A stretch of DNA of 64,000 nucleotides from contig OZ246421.1 in NCBI GenBank assembly GCA_965231165.1, forward strand, positions 1-64,000, given 5' to 3'. Shown here piece after piece: positions 25,950-34,296 of the stretch. The DNA comes from Micavibrio_C sp965231165 (GTDB taxonomy: Bacteria; Pseudomonadota; Alphaproteobacteria; Micavibrionales; Micavibrionaceae). Both the position numbers and the translations under genes were made by a program. Positions within the stretch are counted from its first letter, which is position 1. The number at the start of each line of letters is the position of its first letter. Below the pieces are notes generated by a model. That model did not search any database. It was not told where the DNA came from and saw only the letters and a program-made list of their open reading frames with translations.

Positions 25950-26927
25950 ATGAAAGCGTCAGCAGAACGCATCCGTTATATCGTTTCGTGGCTGTCATGG
26001 CCGGTGATTTTCGTGGGCGCTATGGTGATTACCGGGATTGGTTTCGCCATGGATATGCCGGTGATCGGTTTCAATCTGGGTTATCTGTTTCTGGGCTTAA
26101 GCCTGTTTGCGCTCGAACATAAGATGCCGCACGAGAAAAAATGGAACATGGATGACGGCCAGACTTGGGCCAGCCTGGCGCATACACTGACCAGCAAGGG
26201 TACGGTCCAGACGATCTTCATATTCAGCGCGGCGCTGGGGCTGACGTCCCTCATTACACCGGCGGCGGAACCGGGCTATGGCATCTGGCCGCGCGACTGG
26301 CCGATTTTGGCACAGGCGGCGCTGGGTGTCGTGGCTGCTGAATTTGCGCTTTATTGGGGGCACCGCATCGCGCATGAATGGATTCCGCTGTGGCATTTTC
26401 ATGCCGTGCATCATAGCGTCAACAAACTCTGGATTTTGAATACCGGGCGCTTCCACTTTTTCGACAGCTTGAAAAGCATTGTCGGCGGCATGGCCGTGCT
26501 GCTGGTGCTGGGCGCGCCGATGGAAGTGTTCCATTGGCTGGCAGCCGTGACGGCGTTCATCGGTATGCTGACACATTGCAATGTCGAAATGCGCTTCGGC
26601 CCGATTTCCTACATTTTCAATACGCCGGAGTTGCACCGTTGGCACCACAGCCGCATCATCCGCGAAAGCAACAAGAACTACGGCGAGAACGTCATGTTCT
26701 GGGACCTGTTGTTCGGTACCTTCTTCCGGGAAAATCGCCGTCCGCCGCAGAATATCGGCATCGCCGAATATATGCCGCCTGGTTTCCTGCAACAGTTGGC
26801 CTATCCGTTTGTCCGGCTGGCGCGCGGACAACTGACGGCGGAATCAATGCCGATTCTCATGCCCGGTCTTACGCGGAAGCCTGTACGGAAAAATACTTCG
26901 GAAAATCCCGTGCAGGATGCGGCTTAA
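25950..26927 (+). CDS. Sterol desaturase / fatty acid hydroxylase family protein
   Basis: 325 residues, multi-pass membrane protein with the histidine boxes of the di-iron fatty-acid hydroxylase superfamily: HRIAHE, WHFHAVHHS, and the late ELHRWHHS. Such enzymes use O2 to hydroxylate or desaturate lipids. The particular substrate cannot be read from the sequence; hopanoid, carotenoid and ornithine-lipid modification are all possible in alphaproteobacteria. GAAGGAG precedes the ATG by 12 bases. The gene is followed by the GDP-mannose operon in the same direction, about 90 bases away. Confidence 0.9.
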   Translation: MKASAERIRYIVSWLSWPVIFVGAMVITGIGFAMDMPVIGFNLGYLFLGLSLFALEHKMPHEKKWNMDDGQTWASLAHTLTSKGTVQTIFIFSAALGLTSLITPAAEPGYGIWPRDWPILAQAALGVVAAEFALYWGHRIAHEWIPLWHFHAVHHSVNKLWILNTGRFHFFDSLKSIVGGMAVLLVLGAPMEVFHWLAAVTAFIGMLTHCNVEMRFGPISYIFNTPELHRWHHSRIIRESNKNYGENVMFWDLLFGTFFRENRRPPQNIGIAEYMPPGFLQQLAYPFVRLARGQLTAESMPILMPGLTRKPVRKNTSENPVQDAA

Positions 26928-26986
26928 CTAGCTGATTTTAAATGATTTTCTTTTCTCTTGGCAAAATACACCTGTATGTTGCATAT

Positions 26987-27005
26987 CTGTTGTTATACAC
27001 AACAG
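26987..27005 (+). promoter_or_regulatory. Inverted repeat just upstream of gmd
   Basis: CTGTTGT (26987-26993), TATAC, ACAACAG (26999-27005) form a perfect 7-base inverted repeat ending 9 bases before the gmd start codon. It overlaps the expected ribosome binding site region, so it could be an operator or a translation-controlling hairpin. Confidence 0.45.
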
Positions 27006-27014
27006 GTAATAGCC

Positions 27015-28076
27015 ATGACGAAAACGGCCCTCATTACAGGGATCACGGGGCAGGACGGCGCATATCTTGCGGCTTTTCTGCTCGGTAAGGGTTACGACGT
27101 GCACGGGGTGCGCCTGTATGAAGCCACGCCGAATACACAACGCCTTGAGGCGCTGCTGGCTGAATATCCAGGCAATTTTCATCTTCACTACGGCGACCTG
27201 ACCGATAGCGGCGGGCTGTACCGCCTGCTGGTGCAGATCAAGCCGGATGAGATTTATAACCTCGCGGCGCTCAGCCATGTGCGGGTGAGTTTTGATTTGC
27301 CCGAGGCTGCCGCCAATATCAATGCGCTCGGTACGCTGCGTCTGCTGGAGGCCATGCGTACGCTGGAGTCCACGGCACGTTTTTATCAGGCCTCCAGTTC
27401 CGAAATGTTCGGCAACGCGCCCGCACCGCAAAACGAAAATACGCCGTTTCAGCCTTGCAGTCCCTATGCGGCGTCCAAGCTTTATGCGTACTGGCTGGTG
27501 CGTACCTATCGCGATTCCTACGGTATGCATGCGAGTAACGGCATTTTATTCAATCACGAAAGTCCGCTGCGCGGCGAGGAATTCGTGACGCGTAAAATCA
27601 CCAAGGCGATTGCGGCGCTGATCGCGGGGCAGGGCGATGTGCTGAAGCTCGGCAATCTCGAAGCGCGGCGCGACTGGGGGCATGCGCGTGATTATGTCGA
27701 GGGCATGTGGCTGATGCTGCAGGCCGATAAACCTGATGATTACGTGCTGGCGACGGGTGAAACCCGTTCGGTGCGTGATTTCGTGGAAGCCGCTTTTGCG
27801 TGCATGGGCATGCCGCTGGTTTGGAACGGGACGGGGCTGGCTGAAAAGGGTCTGTGCCGCCGCACGGGACGTGTGCTGATCGAAATTGATGAGACATTAT
27901 TCCGTCCAGCGGAAATCAACTGCCTGTGCGGCGATGCGACGAAAGCGCGTACGCAACTGGGCTGGGTCCCGCGCACCGATTTTTCTATGCTGGTACAGGA
28001 AATGGTGAAGGCCGATCTTGATGATATCTGTGCCAACGATATGCCGGTGAGCGCCCATGTTCACGCTGCCGAATAA
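27015..28076 (+). CDS. gmd: GDP-mannose 4,6-dehydratase
   Basis: 353 residues. The short-chain dehydrogenase Rossmann motif TGITGQDGAYL is at the start, the active-site SSSEMFG follows near residue 131, and the catalytic YAASK is near 156. It converts GDP-mannose to GDP-4-keto-6-deoxymannose, the first step to GDP-fucose. The start at 27015 (MTKTALITG) is chosen over an upstream one because the nucleotide-binding strand begins here. It overlaps the next gene (fcl) by 20 bases, so the two are translationally linked. Confidence 0.95.
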   Translation: MTKTALITGITGQDGAYLAAFLLGKGYDVHGVRLYEATPNTQRLEALLAEYPGNFHLHYGDLTDSGGLYRLLVQIKPDEIYNLAALSHVRVSFDLPEAAANINALGTLRLLEAMRTLESTARFYQASSSEMFGNAPAPQNENTPFQPCSPYAASKLYAYWLVRTYRDSYGMHASNGILFNHESPLRGEEFVTRKITKAIAALIAGQGDVLKLGNLEARRDWGHARDYVEGMWLMLQADKPDDYVLATGETRSVRDFVEAAFACMGMPLVWNGTGLAEKGLCRRTGRVLIEIDETLFRPAEINCLCGDATKARTQLGWVPRTDFSMLVQEMVKADLDDICANDMPVSAHVHAAE

Positions 28077-29001
28077 ACGCATCTGGGTTGCCGGTCATCA
28101 TGGCCTGGTGGGTAGTGCGCTGGTGCGGGCATTGCCTTCTGAAAACATCATCACTGTTGCTCGCGACGAACTCGATCTGCGTGATCAGACGGCCACGCGT
28201 TTGTGGATCAAGCGCAACAGGCCGGATGCTATCATTCTGGCGGCGGCGACTGTGGGCGGTATTGGTGACAACAAGGCGCGCCCAGCGGATTTTCTGTACG
28301 ACAATTTGATGATCGAGGCGAATGTCATTCATGCCGCGCACGAGGCAGGGGTGGAGAAACTGCTATTTCTCGGGTCTTCCTGCATCTATCCGCGCGATGC
28401 GGCACAGCCGATTAGTGAAGATGCGCTGCTGACGGGGGCGCTGGAGCCGACCAACGAAGCTTACGCGATTGCCAAGATTGCCGGGATCAAGCTCTGTCAG
28501 TCCTATCAGCAGCAATACGGATCACGCTTTATATCAGCGATGCCCTGTAATCTTTACGGCCCCGGCGACCGTTTCGATGCGCAGCGTTCGCATGTCATTC
28601 CGGCATTGATGCTGAAAATGCATCAGGCGAAATCATCATATCGTTCGACGCTGACTTTTTGGGGGTCGGGCAATCCTTTGCGCGAATTCCTGCATGTCGA
28701 TGATCTGGCGCAGGCTTTGGTCCTGATGCTGGAGCAATATGAAGGCACAATGCCCGTGAATATCGGCAGCGGTGCTGAAATCGCGATTGCCGATCTGGCG
28801 ACGCAGATGGCACAGGTTGTGGGTTATGACGGTACGCTGGCCTTCGATCCGACGCAGCCCGACGGTACGCCGCGCAAGGTGCTTGATAGTGCTGCCATCC
28901 GCGCCATGGGCTGGCAGCCGCGCATTACGCTGCCGCACGGTTTGCGTGAAACCTATGAATGGTTTTGCCAGAGCGTGCAGGATGGCCGTCATGCGGCTTG
29001 A
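28057..29001 (+). CDS. fcl: GDP-L-fucose synthase
   Basis: 314 residues. An NAD(P)-binding GHHGLVGSAL start and the catalytic Y-x-x-x-K (YAIAK) after a conserved FLGSSCIYPRDA. It epimerises and reduces the Gmd product to GDP-L-fucose. The order gmd-fcl is the standard arrangement in bacterial fucose or colanic-type polysaccharide loci. The last bases overlap the start of manC by 11. Full length for the family. Confidence 0.95.
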   Translation: MFTLPNKRIWVAGHHGLVGSALVRALPSENIITVARDELDLRDQTATRLWIKRNRPDAIILAAATVGGIGDNKARPADFLYDNLMIEANVIHAAHEAGVEKLLFLGSSCIYPRDAAQPISEDALLTGALEPTNEAYAIAKIAGIKLCQSYQQQYGSRFISAMPCNLYGPGDRFDAQRSHVIPALMLKMHQAKSSYRSTLTFWGSGNPLREFLHVDDLAQALVLMLEQYEGTMPVNIGSGAEIAIADLATQMAQVVGYDGTLAFDPTQPDGTPRKVLDSAAIRAMGWQPRITLPHGLRETYEWFCQSVQDGRHAA

Positions 29002-29815
29002 TTCCGTGACGCCTGTTATCCTGGCGGGCGGGCCGGGCTACCGCTTAAAACCATGGTCGCGACCCACATGTCCTAAACCTTTTATAAAAGTTGGCGAGAT
29101 GAGTCTGTTGCAGGCCACATTGCAGCGGGTCAAAGGGACGGTGCCTCTGGTGCTGTGCGCTAGAGCGCATCTGGAACTGGCGCGGACGCAAACGGCGACG
29201 ATTACGTCGCAAGCGCATTTTCTCGTTGAACCGGCGATGCGCAATACAGCTCCGGCAATCGCGGCGGCGACCGCTTACTTGCTGGCAGAAAAAGGCCCGG
29301 ATGCGCTGATGCTGGTAATGCCGTCAGATCATGCCATTGATCGCGCCGATATCTTGCTGAATGCTGTCGGCAAGCAAATACAGATCGGGCAGGGGCGCAT
29401 CCTGTCATTCGGTATCAAGCCGCGCAAGCCCTCGCGCCATTTTGGTTATATCCTGCCCGAAGGAAATGCTGTCCGTTTTATCGAAAAACCTGAGCGGGTC
29501 GCGGCGCAGAAACTGATCGCCGCCGGTGCCTATTGGAACAGCGGTATCTGGATGGCGCGGGTGGGCACAATGCAGGCGTTGTTTAAAGAGCTGGCTCCGG
29601 CGGTTTGGCAGTCGGCGCAGGATTCCGTTACCTATGCCCGCCATGAACGGGACACCAGCTTTCTTGAAGAGCGCTATTTTTCCGCCAGCCCGTCTATTTC
29701 CATCGATAAAGCGGTGATGGAAAAGGCGCCCGGCATTTCCTTGTGTCCGCTTGATATCGGTTGGCGCGATCTGGGGACGTGGCCGTCAATGATGGCCCAT
29801 TTATTGGGATTTTAG
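28991..29815 (+). CDS. manC: Mannose-1-phosphate guanylyltransferase (nucleotidyltransferase domain only)
   Basis: 274 residues from the ATG at 28991. The nucleotidyltransferase domain is recognisable: VILAGGPGYRLKPWSR, PKPFIKV, the FLVEPAMRNTAPAIAAA stretch, MPSDHAI and FIEKPE. It makes GDP-mannose from mannose-1-phosphate and GTP, feeding Gmd. The C-terminal cupin/isomerase domain of bifunctional ManC is absent. The signature loop reads GPGYRLKP instead of the usual GGxGTRLWP, an unusual change of the Thr to Tyr, so activity or specificity may be altered. It overlaps fcl. Confidence 0.85.
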   Translation: MRLDSVTPVILAGGPGYRLKPWSRPTCPKPFIKVGEMSLLQATLQRVKGTVPLVLCARAHLELARTQTATITSQAHFLVEPAMRNTAPAIAAATAYLLAEKGPDALMLVMPSDHAIDRADILLNAVGKQIQIGQGRILSFGIKPRKPSRHFGYILPEGNAVRFIEKPERVAAQKLIAAGAYWNSGIWMARVGTMQALFKELAPAVWQSAQDSVTYARHERDTSFLEERYFSASPSISIDKAVMEKAPGISLCPLDIGWRDLGTWPSMMAHLLGF

Positions 29816-29865
29816 GGTTTTTTGAGGGGTTGCTCCCGCGCCGCACTCTCCTTTATTCTGATGGC

Positions 29866-30783
29866 ATGAAGAAAAAACCGATTCGTCTTGTTCCGTATAT
29901 GTGTGGTTGCGGTGCCTTTTCCGGCGGCGCTGAAAACGGCCCCCTGGCGCTGGCCAAGTCCGGGCTGGTTGAAAGCCTGCGCCGCAAGGGGCTGGATGTC
30001 GATTGGTGGCGCGATCCTGCCACGGCGGAATTCGACTATAAGGCACTGGGCTTAAAATCCCGTCCGGACGCCGGATCGAAGGCGCGTGAGGATGTTCTTT
30101 ATTTTCACCTGACGCGTCTTTGCGATGATGTGGAAGAGGCGCTGCATCAGGGTTACCGTGTCGTCACCATCGGCGGCGATCATTCGATGGCGATCGGATC
30201 GGTAGCGGGGCTGGCGCGCGCGAAAAAGGCGCTGGGAAAAACCGGCCTCGTCTGGATTGACGCGCACCCGGATATTCACACGATTAAGACCTCGCGCCGT
30301 AAAACCTTCCACGCGGTACCGGTTTCTATTTTGCTGGGTGACGGGCCGAAACGTTTTGCCGCGCTGGCGGGCGATCAGGCCGCGTTAAGAGCCAAGCATA
30401 TTTCCTATGTCGGTTTGCGCTCGATTGACGAGCCGGAGTTGCATCATATCGCCGCGCATAATATCAAGACCTTCACCAACGGCGATCTCGACCAGTTTGG
30501 CCTGAAAAAGGCGATGACGGATTCCATCGCACATATCAGCAAGGGCACCAAGGCGCGATTCCTTTCTCTTGATCTCGATGGCATCGATCCTGAATTTGCG
30601 CCGGGGGTGGGTACGCCTGTGCCCGGTGGTATCAATGCGCCGGAGTTGTTGAAGATTTTCAAAGCAGATGGGCAAAAGGCTGATTTCGACGTGATCGAGA
30701 TTACCGAATATAATCCCTCACGCGATGATAACGGCAAGACGGCCGAATTGACGAAAAAAATACTGGCGGCGTTGCTGGCTTAA
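29866..30783 (+). CDS. rocF: Arginase / ureohydrolase family protein
   Basis: 305 residues from the ATG at 29866. All manganese-binding motifs of the ureohydrolase family are present: GGDHS, DAHPD, and SLDLDGIDPEFAPGVGTPVP. Arginase hydrolyses arginine to ornithine and urea. The segment around NGPLALAKSGL is typical of arginase rather than agmatinase, but specificity cannot be proved here. The in-frame extension to 29761 overlaps manC and is unlikely to be used. It lies about 50 bases after manC and ends overlapping a minus-strand gene by 4 bases. Confidence 0.88.
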   Translation: MKKKPIRLVPYMCGCGAFSGGAENGPLALAKSGLVESLRRKGLDVDWWRDPATAEFDYKALGLKSRPDAGSKAREDVLYFHLTRLCDDVEEALHQGYRVVTIGGDHSMAIGSVAGLARAKKALGKTGLVWIDAHPDIHTIKTSRRKTFHAVPVSILLGDGPKRFAALAGDQAALRAKHISYVGLRSIDEPELHHIAAHNIKTFTNGDLDQFGLKKAMTDSIAHISKGTKARFLSLDLDGIDPEFAPGVGTPVPGGINAPELLKIFKADGQKADFDVIEITEYNPSRDDNGKTAELTKKILAALLA

Positions 30784-31154
30784 GTGGCGGTGCGGCGCAT
30801 CGTCAGGATTACAATTTCATTGCCGTATTCGATCTGCCCCGAAAGCTGGATAATATCCCCCTTGCGCGCCATGCGTAGCATCGCCTTATAAGTGACGATA
30901 TCGCGCGTGGGCGACCCGTCCGGACGGGTCAGCAGAAAATCGATACGGGAGTTTGCAGGGTCGGCGACCGATACCATTTCCACTTCGGTGTCGCTGACAA
31001 CGCGGAACGTGCTGGTCCATAATACATTGTTACCGTCATGGCGGCTGGTCTGGCCGTTTCTGATTTCCGTGGCACCGTCACTGCGCTTGACCAGCGGGCC
31101 TTCATAATTACTGGTGGATGATACCTGATAGATGCCGTCTAGTTCTGTGGACAT
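30780..31154 (-). CDS. Hypothetical protein, 124 aa
   Basis: A soluble, beta-rich 124-residue protein (YQVSSTSNYEGPLVKRSDG, TFRVVSDTEVEMVSVADP), without signal peptide. GGGGAG precedes the ATG. It has no motif I recognise. It converges on arginase with a 4-base overlap, so it is not in that operon. Its product could be a small lipocalin- or cupin-like protein, a guess from strand content only. Confidence 0.65.
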   Translation of the reverse strand: MSTELDGIYQVSSTSNYEGPLVKRSDGATEIRNGQTSRHDGNNVLWTSTFRVVSDTEVEMVSVADPANSRIDFLLTRPDGSPTRDIVTYKAMLRMARKGDIIQLSGQIEYGNEIVILTMRRTAT

Positions 31155-31205
31155 AGAATACTCCCCACCGTTCAGGGTATATCACTTTGGTAAAAAGAAA
31201 GTGAA

Positions 31206-32210
31206 TTATGCGGCTTTCCCGGCGACGGTAGCCTTTATCAAGGGGGCGCTGAAAGAACGTAAAGATAATGAATGTATAGGGTTGAATTTGCGCTTGAAAT
31301 AATCAAGGCCGATATTTTCCGATCCGCCAATACATACATGCCGGATGCCTTCGCTATGAAGCTGAGAGCATACCTGGTAGCCTATATATTCTGACAGGCT
31401 GCGGACTTCGGGGCGCGCCACGCTTACAAATGAATTGGCAATTTCCTGGGGGAGTTTTTCCCATACGCTTACTCCGGCGGCAACACCATTGTGATAAACG
31501 ACAAAGCCGTCAAGCTTGTCAGGGTTAAGCCTTAGGAGCTTCAGCATAAATATCTGGGGATCAGAAAGATCCTGAATTTCATATTCTTCATTTTCATGAG
31601 CGTTTGACCATTTATTGATCAATTGCAGCGCCTCTATAAATATGCCGGTGTCGGTTATCGATTTTACATCGATGTTTTCTTTGCCAATCCGGTTCAGGTT
31701 GACTTTCAGATCACGAAAACGATTGCCCTTGTGCAGGATGACGTCCTGCGTTGAAAGCGTTTGGACGGGATAAACCCAGTCGAGCGTCTGCTCTTCGATA
31801 GCGTACGCGCCTTTGATATGATCATTCTGGATGCGCGCTGCCAGGATACCTGCTGGCGGCTCAGGGATTTGTGTAAGGAATTTATCCCATATAGACGAAG
31901 ATTCTCGCTGCTGCGGCAAAAAAACCAGAATTTGGCCTTTGATATTGGGGTGCCAGCAAAACAGGAGAAAATATTCCTGCTCTTGATACAGCCAGAGCCC
32001 TTTGCGGCCTGTCATCAGATAATAGGCGGGCGACAATGCGTAGGGATCGTCATTATCCAGAGGGGCAAGATATTCTTCTAAAATTTTATAATCGTTGATG
32101 TCCAGTTTTCGCATGCCAGAGAGAAAGCGGGCATTATTGATTTCCCAAAGCATTTCTGTATCGGGGAGTGTCGATGAAAAGGCGTTGTGCTGGATGGCGG
32201 AAGGGGTCAC
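31206..32210 (-). CDS. DUF2156 / lysyltransferase-C-like acyltransferase
   Basis: 334 residues starting at a GTG that overlaps the upstream regulator stop (GTGA). The architecture resembles DUF2156 / LPG_synthase_C, a double GNAT fold found at the C-terminus of phosphatidylglycerol lysyltransferases: a first half with YFLLFCWHPNIKGQILVFLP, and a second half with FVVYHNGVAAGVSVWEKLPQ, then YQVCSQLHSEGIRHVCIGGS and LDYFKRKFNP. No transmembrane domain, so it acts in the cytoplasm on an unknown acceptor. Translational coupling to the XRE regulator suggests the two work in one pathway. Confidence 0.7.
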   Translation of the reverse strand: MTPSAIQHNAFSSTLPDTEMLWEINNARFLSGMRKLDINDYKILEEYLAPLDNDDPYALSPAYYLMTGRKGLWLYQEQEYFLLFCWHPNIKGQILVFLPQQRESSSIWDKFLTQIPEPPAGILAARIQNDHIKGAYAIEEQTLDWVYPVQTLSTQDVILHKGNRFRDLKVNLNRIGKENIDVKSITDTGIFIEALQLINKWSNAHENEEYEIQDLSDPQIFMLKLLRLNPDKLDGFVVYHNGVAAGVSVWEKLPQEIANSFVSVARPEVRSLSEYIGYQVCSQLHSEGIRHVCIGGSENIGLDYFKRKFNPIHSLSLRSFSAPLIKATVAGKAA

Positions 32211-32869
32211 TGTTTCCCCTTTTTTCGCGCATCAGGTTTTGGCGGCAATACGGCGCGATCCCATGCGAAATTAAACAAGTCTCGGAAACTGGCTGCAAAA
32301 AGAGAATTCTCGATAATCACAATCTGTTGCGGCGGGCCCCACGAAATGAGCGCCAGCTTGTTGCCGTATAACTGGAAGGGGACGGGGCTGAAATATTCCT
32401 TGGGGATCCAGCGATAACATTCCCATGGCGCAATGTAATGGTCATCGCCTTCCTCCAGCAGGATGCGCTCCGTGACGTTGATTTTATCCAGACGCTCTAC
32501 GTGAGCGGCCATGCGTTTGAATTCGGCGCTGTCTTTATCTGTGATTTCCCTGACGCCCGTAATCAGTACTTCGCCGCCTGTACCGCTGAGGGTGCTGTAC
32601 ACATCATTGAGCAGTTTATCGTTGGCATCTTCACCTTCCAGCACGGTGACCATCTCATTACGCAGACGCACACCGGAACCGGGCAGAAATTCGACGCCAT
32701 GGTTTTCAAAGGCCTGCTGAATGGCGACGGCAGAGTCGAGGCGCGGGGCGGTGATCTCGTTTTCAATGTTTTTGATGGAAGAGCGTGCAATGCCCGCCAT
32801 ATCGGCCAGTTGCGTCTGGTTCCAGTTCAGCAAGGCGCGCGCGGCGCGGATTTGTCGCGGATTAATCAT
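32207..32869 (-). CDS. XRE-type regulator with TrmB-like C-terminal domain (copy A)
   Basis: 220 residues. The N-terminal ~60 residues form an XRE helix-turn-helix (RAARALLNWNQTQLADMAGI, SSIKNIENE). The C-terminal ~140 residues resemble the effector domain of TrmB/PLD-like regulators: VLITGVREITD, then LYGNKLALISWGPPQQIVII and FRDLFNFAWDRA. Such a fusion senses a small molecule and controls nearby genes. It is a paralogue of the regulator at 34293-34991. It overlaps the acyltransferase-like gene by 4 bases and lies divergent from the gene at 33025, with an inverted repeat between them. Confidence 0.82.
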   Translation of the reverse strand: MINPRQIRAARALLNWNQTQLADMAGIARSSIKNIENEITAPRLDSAVAIQQAFENHGVEFLPGSGVRLRNEMVTVLEGEDANDKLLNDVYSTLSGTGGEVLITGVREITDKDSAEFKRMAAHVERLDKINVTERILLEEGDDHYIAPWECYRWIPKEYFSPVPFQLYGNKLALISWGPPQQIVIIENSLFAASFRDLFNFAWDRAVLPPKPDARKKGKQ

Positions 32870-32900
32870 GTTGTTCTTTTATTAAAGTTAATCAAAAAGG

Positions 32901-32940
32901 TCAATTTATATTTTCTATCGTATAAAGTTTAATAAATTGA
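32901..32940. promoter_or_regulatory. Candidate operator for XRE regulator A
   Basis: TCAATTTAT (32901-32909) and ATAAATTGA (32932-32940) are a perfect 9-base inverted repeat with a 22-base spacer in the AT-rich region between the divergent regulator (start 32869) and the gene at 33025. This is a typical location for an autoregulatory binding site. Confidence 0.5.
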
Positions 32941-33024
32941 TCAAAATGAATAATATTATTGACATAAGGCGGCGATCGGGTATATGGTGCCCCCATAAAC
33001 GGGTAATAGAGGGTGTGTCCCATC

Positions 33025-33408
33025 ATGGGAAAATATAACAAAAACAATGATCTGGAAGGTGTGGAGGAGCAATATGGCCCGGCCTACGTGCAGCAGCTCC
33101 GCGATCACCTGATCCAGATCGAAGCTAAAGAAATCTCTTATCTGGAAATGAAGCAGATGGCTGAAGTCATGGCCCGCTTCCGCAACCGTGTGCGTGTGAT
33201 GATTCATCATTACCGCCGCTGGAAAGCCGATTACGAACGCGAGACCGACCGGATTGAAAAAGTCTATCGCGCTTATGAAGGAATTTTTGTCCGTCGTCAG
33301 CTGGCCGATGTCTGGCAGCTCTATTTAACGGTCAACAGTGATTATCACGAACTGCGGCGTGTATACCTGGCGAACCTTCGCCAGCCTCCCCACAGGCGCG
33401 CCGCATGA
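33025..33408 (+). CDS. Small helical protein, 127 aa
   Basis: 127 residues, strongly helical and charged, with probable coiled-coil (QLRDHLIQIEAKEISYLEMK, RRWKADYERETDRIEKVYRA). The ATG at 33025 is preferred over a GTG at 33013; AGAGGGTG lies upstream. No signal, no membrane segment and no family recognised. It is divergent from XRE regulator A and ends before a strong terminator. It may be a target or partner of the adjacent regulatory genes, which is inference from location. Confidence 0.65.
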   Translation: MGKYNKNNDLEGVEEQYGPAYVQQLRDHLIQIEAKEISYLEMKQMAEVMARFRNRVRVMIHHYRRWKADYERETDRIEKVYRAYEGIFVRRQLADVWQLYLTVNSDYHELRRVYLANLRQPPHRRAA

Positions 33409-33465
33409 AGTGATAGTAAGAACCGGTTTCCCCCGGTTCAGCTTGATGCCCCACACACAAGCGGA

Positions 33466-33500
33466 AAGCCCCCTGATCGCAAGATCGGGGGGTTTCTCTT
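33466..33500 (+). terminator. Intrinsic terminator after the small helical protein gene
   Basis: CCCCCTGATC and GATCGGGGGG form a stem around GCAA, followed by TTTCTCTTT. Confidence 0.9.
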
Positions 33501-33534
33501 TGTTGTCTGTACTGAGTGTCTGTACCGAGGGCAA

Positions 33535-33560
33535 TAAAAAGCCCCGCTCGCGGGGCTTGG
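33535..33560 (-). terminator. Intrinsic terminator after the methyltransferase gene
   Basis: AAGCCCCGC (33539-33547) and GCGGGGCTT (33550-33558) form a tight hairpin just past the minus-strand stop at 33565; on the minus strand it is followed by TTTTTATTG. Confidence 0.88.
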
Positions 33561-33564
33561 TGTT

Positions 33565-34296
33565 CTAGGGGTTCGATAACGGGGTTCTGCGTTTTTTCGC
33601 GATCATCAGCGTGAATTTCGTCATGTCGCCCGTCGCTTGCGATTCAATTTCCTCGCCCTGAATGAAATCAATGATTTCGAAGTTTTGCTCGAAAGTTTTT
33701 CTGAAGCGCGCTTCGTCCCACAGGCTGATCAGGTGACCTGGGCGTATTTTGGGTTCGACGGAGCCGTCTGACAGGCGATTCATTTTCTGGGGGTCGAAAT
33801 CCCGCTGATCGCGTGCCGCGACGCATAGCAAACCACCCGGCTTCAGCACACGTGTGGCCGCATCGACGAAGGCGTGGACATGACCGTTATGCCCCAGCAG
33901 GTGCAGTACGCGGTGGCTGGTGACGGCATCGAACTGACCGCTACCCAGTGCCGCGCGGGAAAACTCACCCAGCAGCAGATGCGCCCAGCCTGAGTCAATT
34001 TTATCTCTCAGCTGTCTTGTCGCCTCTGTCAGTCCGGCAACGGCATTTTCCACGCCGGTTACGCGGTGACCGCGGTTTACAAGATGAATGATGTCGCGGC
34101 CATAGCCGAAGCCGACTTCCAGAACATTCGATACCTGACGCAGTCTGTCAGCAACGCGCTTGGCGGTCAGGCTGGGCTCATCACCCCAGATATGACCTTC
34201 CTTTTTATAGCGATCATTCCAGTCAACACTCACTGGAACGATGGCGCTACCAGTAGCGCCTGTGTTGCCGTTGCTGTTGTCCGGGGTTGATGTCAT
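33565..34296 (-). CDS. SAM-dependent methyltransferase
   Basis: 243 residues from the ATG at 34296 (MTSTPDNS). The class I methyltransferase core is clear: VLEVGFGYGRDIIHL (motif I), GVENA (motif II), SGQFDAVTSHRVLHLLGHNG (motif III/IV) and VLKPGGLLCVAARD. The substrate is unknown; the N-terminal WNDRYKKEGHIWGDEPS resembles tellurite-resistance or thiopurine-type small-molecule methyltransferases. The start overlaps the stop of XRE regulator B by 4 bases (ATGA), indicating coupled translation. The longer frame to 34617 is the shadow of the regulator gene. Confidence 0.85.
   Translation of the reverse strand: MTSTPDNSNGNTGATGSAIVPVSVDWNDRYKKEGHIWGDEPSLTAKRVADRLRQVSNVLEVGFGYGRDIIHLVNRGHRVTGVENAVAGLTEATRQLRDKIDSGWAHLLLGEFSRAALGSGQFDAVTSHRVLHLLGHNGHVHAFVDAATRVLKPGGLLCVAARDQRDFDPQKMNRLSDGSVEPKIRPGHLISLWDEARFRKTFEQNFEIIDFIQGEEIESQATGDMTKFTLMIAKKRRTPLSNP

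Noticed and set aside
28772..28990. Upstream part of the manC frame overlapping fcl
   Set aside because: The region is basic and arginine-rich, typical of a shadow frame; the nucleotidyltransferase domain begins at 28991.
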